Source of the DNA: Thermoanaerobaculia bacterium
GTDB lineage: Bacteria > Acidobacteriota > Thermoanaerobaculia > UBA5066
Reading direction: 5' to 3'
Assembly (NCBI GenBank): GCA_017999215.1
Contig: JAGOBQ010000144.1
Coordinates: 1-8,813, forward strand
DNA length: 8,813 nucleotides
Each line of letters starts with the position of its first letter. The first letter of the stretch is position 1. The notes beneath the pieces are model-generated. The model searched no databases and was not told where the DNA came from. It saw only the letters and a list, made by a program, of their open reading frames with translations. Below, piece after piece: positions 6,183 to 8,813 of the stretch. A program made the translations under genes and the position numbers.

Positions 6183-7538
6183 ATGACGGGACCCCGCGTG
6201 ACGGTGATCGGAGGCGGCTTCGCCGGCGTCGAGTGCGCGCACCAGCTCGCGCGCCGCGGCCACGCCGTCCGCCTCCTCGAAATGCGCCCGGCGCGGACGA
6301 CGGACGCCCACGAGACCGACCGCCTCGCCGAGATGGTCTGCTCGAACTCGTTCCGCTCGGACAACCCGGGGAACGCCGTCGGACTCCTGAAGCGCGAGAT
6401 GGAGCTCGTCGGGTCGCTCGTGATGGAGGAGGCGCGGCGCGCGGCGGTCCCGGCCGGCGACGCCCTCGCCGTCGACCGGGAGGTCTTCGCGCGGGCGGTC
6501 ACCGCGCGGGTGGAGTCCGACCCGGCGATCGAGCTCGTCCGCGAGGAGGCGGCCGCGCTTCCCGACTCGGGCGACGGCTTCGTCGTCGTGGCGACCGGCC
6601 CGCTCACCTCGCCCGCGCTCGCGGACGCCCTCCTCGCGCGGCTCGGGGGCGACCGGCTCTACTTCTACGACGCCGTCGCCCCGATCGTCGAGGGCTCTTC
6701 GCTCGACCTCTCCGTCCTGTACGCCGCGAGCCGCTGGGGAAAGGGCGGAGGGGCCGACTACCTGAACGTCCCGCTGACGCGCGAGGAGTACGAGGCGTTC
6801 GTCGCCGCGCTCCTCGCCGGCGAGACCGTCCCGTACCACGACTTCGAGAAGGCGGTCCATTTCGAGGGGTGCCTTCCGATCGAGGAGATGGCCGCGCGCG
6901 GCCCGGAGACGCTCCGGCACGGGCCGATGAAGCCGTTCGGCCTGCGCGACCCGCGCACCGGCCGCGAGCCGTACGCGGCGGTCCAGCTCCGCCAGGACAA
7001 CCTCGCCCGGAGCCACTGGAACCTCGTCGGATTCCAGACGAAGCTGAAGGTCGGGGAGCAGCGGCGCGTCTTCCGGACCCTCCCCGGATTCGCGAACGCC
7101 GAGTTCGTCCGCTGGGGGATGCTCCACAGGAACACGTTCCTGAACGGCCCGGCGCACCTCGACCGCTTCTTCCGCTTCAAGGAGGACCCCCGGGTCCTCT
7201 TCGCCGGGCAGGTGACGGGCGTCGAGGGGTACCTCGAGTCGGCGGCGACCGGGCTGATCGTCGGCGCGACGCTCGCCCAGATCCTCGAGGGGCGCGAGCC
7301 GCTCCCGCTCCCCTTCTCGACGGCGCTCGGGGCGCTCTCCCGACACGTCTCGCAGAGCGACCCGGAGCACTACGGCCCGATGAACGTCACGTTCGGCCTC
7401 ATCGACGACTCGGCGCTCCCGCCGATCCGCGACCGGGCGAAGCGGCGGGAGGAGATCGTCCGCCGGGCTCTCGCCGAGGTCGCCGCCTGGCGCGACGCGG
7501 CGCTCGGGCCTGCGCCGGAGGCGTCGGGGGCGGCGTGA
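6183..7538 (+). CDS. trmFO: TrmFO, folate/FAD-dependent tRNA m5U54 methyltransferase, 451 aa
   Basis: Methylates U54 in the T-loop of tRNA, using methylenetetrahydrofolate as carbon donor and reduced FAD. The N-terminal dinucleotide-binding motif is VTVIGGGFAG (6-15) with the acid of LLEMRP (31-36). The diagnostic EMVCSNSFRS (50-59) contains Cys53, and FEGCLP (227-232) contains Cys230; these correspond to the two functional cysteines of the family (C53 and C226 in B. subtilis TrmFO). Also present are YDAVAPIVE (162-170), KPFGLRDPRTG (250-260), QLRQDN (268-273), WGMLHRNTF (311-319) and AGQVTGVEGYLES (341-353), all typical. The length is normal. The ATG at 6183 places Cys53 at its family position. 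The last bases overlap the xerC start (GTGA), so the two are cotranscribed. Some older annotations call this protein Gid. Confidence 0.97.
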   Translation: MTGPRVTVIGGGFAGVECAHQLARRGHAVRLLEMRPARTTDAHETDRLAEMVCSNSFRSDNPGNAVGLLKREMELVGSLVMEEARRAAVPAGDALAVDREVFARAVTARVESDPAIELVREEAAALPDSGDGFVVVATGPLTSPALADALLARLGGDRLYFYDAVAPIVEGSSLDLSVLYAASRWGKGGGADYLNVPLTREEYEAFVAALLAGETVPYHDFEKAVHFEGCLPIEEMAARGPETLRHGPMKPFGLRDPRTGREPYAAVQLRQDNLARSHWNLVGFQTKLKVGEQRRVFRTLPGFANAEFVRWGMLHRNTFLNGPAHLDRFFRFKEDPRVLFAGQVTGVEGYLESAATGLIVGATLAQILEGREPLPLPFSTALGALSRHVSQSDPEHYGPMNVTFGLIDDSALPPIRDRAKRREEIVRRALAEVAAWRDAALGPAPEASGAA

Positions 7539-8449
7539 GCCTCGCCGAGGCCCTCGGCGCCTGGGACCGCCACCTCGCCGACGAGCGGGCCGTCTCGCCC
7601 CACACGCGGAAGGCCTACGTCGACGACGTCGGCCGCTTCCTCGCGTTTCTCTCCGCGTTCTCCGGGCAAGAGCCCGGGTCGATCGAGCCGGCCGAGGTGG
7701 ACGCGCTCGCCATCCGCTCCTGGCTCGCCTCGCTCCGCTCCGAGGGGCAGGGGCGGACCTCGATCGTGAGGCGCCTCTCGGCCCTCCGAACGTTCTTCAC
7801 GTTTGTTCAGCGTGAAGGGCTCGCCGACGGGAACCCGGCGCGCGGCGTCGCGACGCCGCGGACGGAGAAGAACCTCCCCGTCACGCTCTCCGTGTCGGAA
7901 GCGGCGGCCGTCGTCGAGGCGCCGGCGTCCGACACGGAGCTCGGCCTGCGCGACCGGGCGCTCCTCGAGCTCCTCTACGCGACGGGGCTCCGCGTCTCGG
8001 AGCTGGTCGGCCTCTCGCTCCCCGACGTCGACCTGCCCGGCCGCCAGGTGCGGACGCTCGGGAAGGGGAAGAAGGAGCGGATCGTGCCGTTCGGCGAGAA
8101 GGCGGCCGAGGCGCTCGCGGCCTGGCTCCCGGCGCGCCTCGCGCTCCTTCGCGGCCGGCGCGTCCGGGGCGAGCCGCTCTTCCTGAACGCCCGCGGCGGG
8201 CGGCTCACCGACCGGAGCGTCCGCCGGGTCCTCGACCAGGCGCTCTCGACCGCCGAGGTCACCCGGCACGCCTCGCCCCACGCCCTTCGGCACTCCTTCG
8301 CGACCCACCTCCTCTCGGCCGGCGCCGATCTGCGGACGATCCAGGAGCTCCTCGGCCACGCCTCCCTCGCGACGACGCAGAAGTACACGCACCTCGACGT
8401 CGAGCGGCTCCTGGAGGTCTACCGGAAGTCCCACCCGAAGGCCGAGTAA
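7535..8449 (+). CDS. xerC: Tyrosine recombinase XerC, 304 aa
   Basis: Site-specific recombinase that, with a XerD partner, resolves chromosome dimers at dif near the terminus. The N-terminal SAM-like core-binding domain spans about residues 1-100 (SPHTRKAY at 21-28). The catalytic domain has the full set: Arg153 (TGLRVSEL), Lys177 (GKGKKER), His249 and Arg252 (HALRHSFATHLL), His275 (LLGHAS) and nucleophile Tyr284 (TTQKYTH). The start is the GTG at 7535 overlapping the trmFO stop by four bases (GTGA). It gives a protein of the usual 295-305 residues, whereas the open frame upstream is a shadow of trmFO. Assignment as XerC rather than XerD rests on the trmFO-xerC-hslV neighbourhood known from many bacteria. 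A phage integrase is unlikely at this conserved locus. Confidence 0.94.
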   Translation: MSLAEALGAWDRHLADERAVSPHTRKAYVDDVGRFLAFLSAFSGQEPGSIEPAEVDALAIRSWLASLRSEGQGRTSIVRRLSALRTFFTFVQREGLADGNPARGVATPRTEKNLPVTLSVSEAAAVVEAPASDTELGLRDRALLELLYATGLRVSELVGLSLPDVDLPGRQVRTLGKGKKERIVPFGEKAAEALAAWLPARLALLRGRRVRGEPLFLNARGGRLTDRSVRRVLDQALSTAEVTRHASPHALRHSFATHLLSAGADLRTIQELLGHASLATTQKYTHLDVERLLEVYRKSHPKAE

Positions 8450-8671
8450 GAGGAGAAGCCCGCGCGGAGGGGTTCGGGGACCGCGAAGCGAAGACGAAGT
8501 CAACCCGGCGTCCGGGTTGGCTCCGCCTTCACCTCGCGGCCAGGCCGCTCGGCGGTCCTCCGAGAACATGACAGCCGACCGATGGCCCCCGGGCGCTTTC
8601 CGCGATCACGAGTCGCAGGCGGGTGTACAACGAGGAAGGGCCGGGAGGGGGCGGCGGGTAGACTCCCCGCC
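8450..8671. other. 222-base intergenic region between xerC and hslV
   Basis: Holds the long inverted repeat (8481-8539), then about 110 bases with no gene I can support, then a candidate -10 box before hslV. A further GGAGG/CCTCC pairing (8466-8470 with 8557-8561) could close a larger structure around the hairpin, but the bases between do not pair well. A 35-codon frame (8568-8675) ends in the GTGA of the hslV start but has no ribosome-binding site and an Arg-rich, chance-like composition. hslV usually follows xerC closely; the gap suggests hslV has its own promoter here. Confidence 0.6.
8481..8539. repeat. Long near-perfect inverted repeat (28-bp stem, 3-base loop) after xerC
   Basis: Bases 8481-8508 pair with 8512-8539 without any gap around a CGT loop: the inner 8 bp are perfect (8501-8508/8512-8519), and 23 of 28 positions are Watson-Crick overall. 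The other five are four A/C mismatches (8497/8523, 8494/8526, 8489/8531, 8487/8533) and one T/G (8500/8520) on the plus strand. As minus-strand RNA the four A/C positions become G-U wobbles, leaving one mismatch. It lies 31 bases after the xerC stop. No T-run follows on either side, so it is not a classic terminator. It may be an mRNA-stabilising stem, an intergenic palindromic repeat or part of an antisense RNA. Confidence 0.8.
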
Positions 8672-8672
8672 G
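8652..8672 (+). promoter_or_regulatory. Candidate hslV promoter: TAGACT -10 box inside an inverted repeat
   Basis: TAGACT (8659-8664) lies 7 bases before the GTG start of hslV, the same distance as the box before the methyltransferase operon. No -35 is visible at the normal spacing and there is no Shine-Dalgarno next to the start. The box is framed by a perfect 7-bp inverted repeat (8652-8658 with 8666-8672), whose right arm runs into the first base of the start codon. It could be an operator, or a hairpin if transcription begins upstream. Confidence 0.4.
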
Positions 8673-8813
8673 TGAGCGAAACGCCAGCCTTCCGCCACAC
8701 GACCGTCCTCGCCGTCCGCAAGGGGGGCACCGTCGCCCTCGGGAGCGACGGACAGGTGACCCTCGGGACGACGGGCCTGAAGCACGGCGCCTCCCAGATC
8801 CGCCGCCTCGCCG
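8672..8813 (+). CDS. hslV: HslV (ClpQ), ATP-dependent protease peptidase subunit, first 47 residues (3' end outside window)
   Basis: Proteasome-like threonine peptidase that forms a double hexamer and works with the HslU ATPase. Translation from GTG 8672 gives a nine-residue propeptide, then TTVLAVRKGG with Thr10 as the predicted N-terminal nucleophile (Thr1 of the mature enzyme). The rest aligns without gaps to E. coli HslV: Asp26 is Asp17 (SDGQVTLG), Lys37 is Lys28 and RRL ends the segment. Gln42 stands where E. coli HslV and proteasome beta subunits have Lys33, the catalytic lysine. The normal GNTVMK is also altered to GTTGLK. The gene may thus be a variant or impaired HslV; the rest of the gene and hslU are outside. 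Identity as an HslV-family member is supported by both sequence and its place after xerC. Confidence 0.88.
   Translation, partial: MSETPAFRHTTVLAVRKGGTVALGSDGQVTLGTTGLKHGASQIRRLA

Noticed and set aside
5022..7370. Minus-strand 782-residue open frame across trmFO and the methyltransferases
   Set aside because: Arg/Pro/Ala-rich shadow translation; it crosses three well-supported genes in other frames.
7535..8449. Tyrosine recombinase as evidence of a phage or integrative element
   Set aside because: The gene overlaps trmFO and precedes hslV, the standard xerC locus; no att-like repeats, tRNA or phage genes are present.
8481..8539. tRNA or simple rho-independent terminator at the hairpin after xerC
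   Set aside because: It is a single stem without cloverleaf arms or a T-loop, and no T-run follows on either strand.
8568..8675. 35-residue open frame ending in the hslV start codon (possible leader peptide)
   Set aside because: No ribosome site, Arg/Gly-rich chance-like sequence, and the stop overlap with GTGA follows from the start sequence; not supported without conservation data.
8500..8730. Minus-strand 76-residue open frame between xerC and hslV
   Set aside because: Runs antisense into hslV and through the hairpin, with no recognisable motif or ribosome-binding site.

Overview
The window comes from a very GC-rich bacterial chromosome (roughly 70% G+C by eye, with strong G/C third-position bias). 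It carries the conserved order dprA - topA - trmFO - xerC - hslV, known from several phyla including Firmicutes, Myxococcota and Acidobacteriota. TrmFO (folate-dependent, rather than TrmA) and HslV fit an Acidobacteriota- or Myxococcota-like organism. That assignment is inference, because no rRNA or clade marker is present.

Layout: 1-360 is the 3' end of dprA (+). 386-3004 is topA (+), ending in a perfect 13-bp hairpin (3004-3033) that serves two convergent genes. 3041-6127 is a block of three minus-strand genes inserted between topA and trmFO. Read from its promoter side, the block holds two tandem paralogous SAM methyltransferases (6127-5423 and 5412-4702) and then a secreted protein of five beta/gamma-crystallin domains (4603-3041). 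6183-7538 is trmFO (+), overlapping xerC (7535-8449, +) by four bases. 8450-8671 is a 222-base gap with a long near-perfect hairpin (8481-8539). The 5' end of hslV (8672-8813, +) closes the window.

The plus-strand genes are housekeeping: DNA uptake/processing (DprA), supercoiling (TopA), tRNA T-loop methylation (TrmFO), chromosome dimer resolution (XerC) and the HslVU protease. The minus-strand block looks accessory.

The points most worth checking are: (1) HslV has Gln where the family and the proteasome have catalytic Lys33; (2) the crystallin protein has five exact 83-residue domains, a fixed Cys-Cys spacing of 41, eroded Ca-binding motifs and recent internal DNA duplication; (3) the 59-nt hairpin after xerC pairs better as minus-strand RNA; (4) three genes have a TAnnnT box 7-9 nt before the start codon, suggesting leaderless transcripts; (5) the first of five TopA zinc ribbons lacks one Cys. 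I see no CRISPR array, tRNA, rRNA, IS element or transposase.
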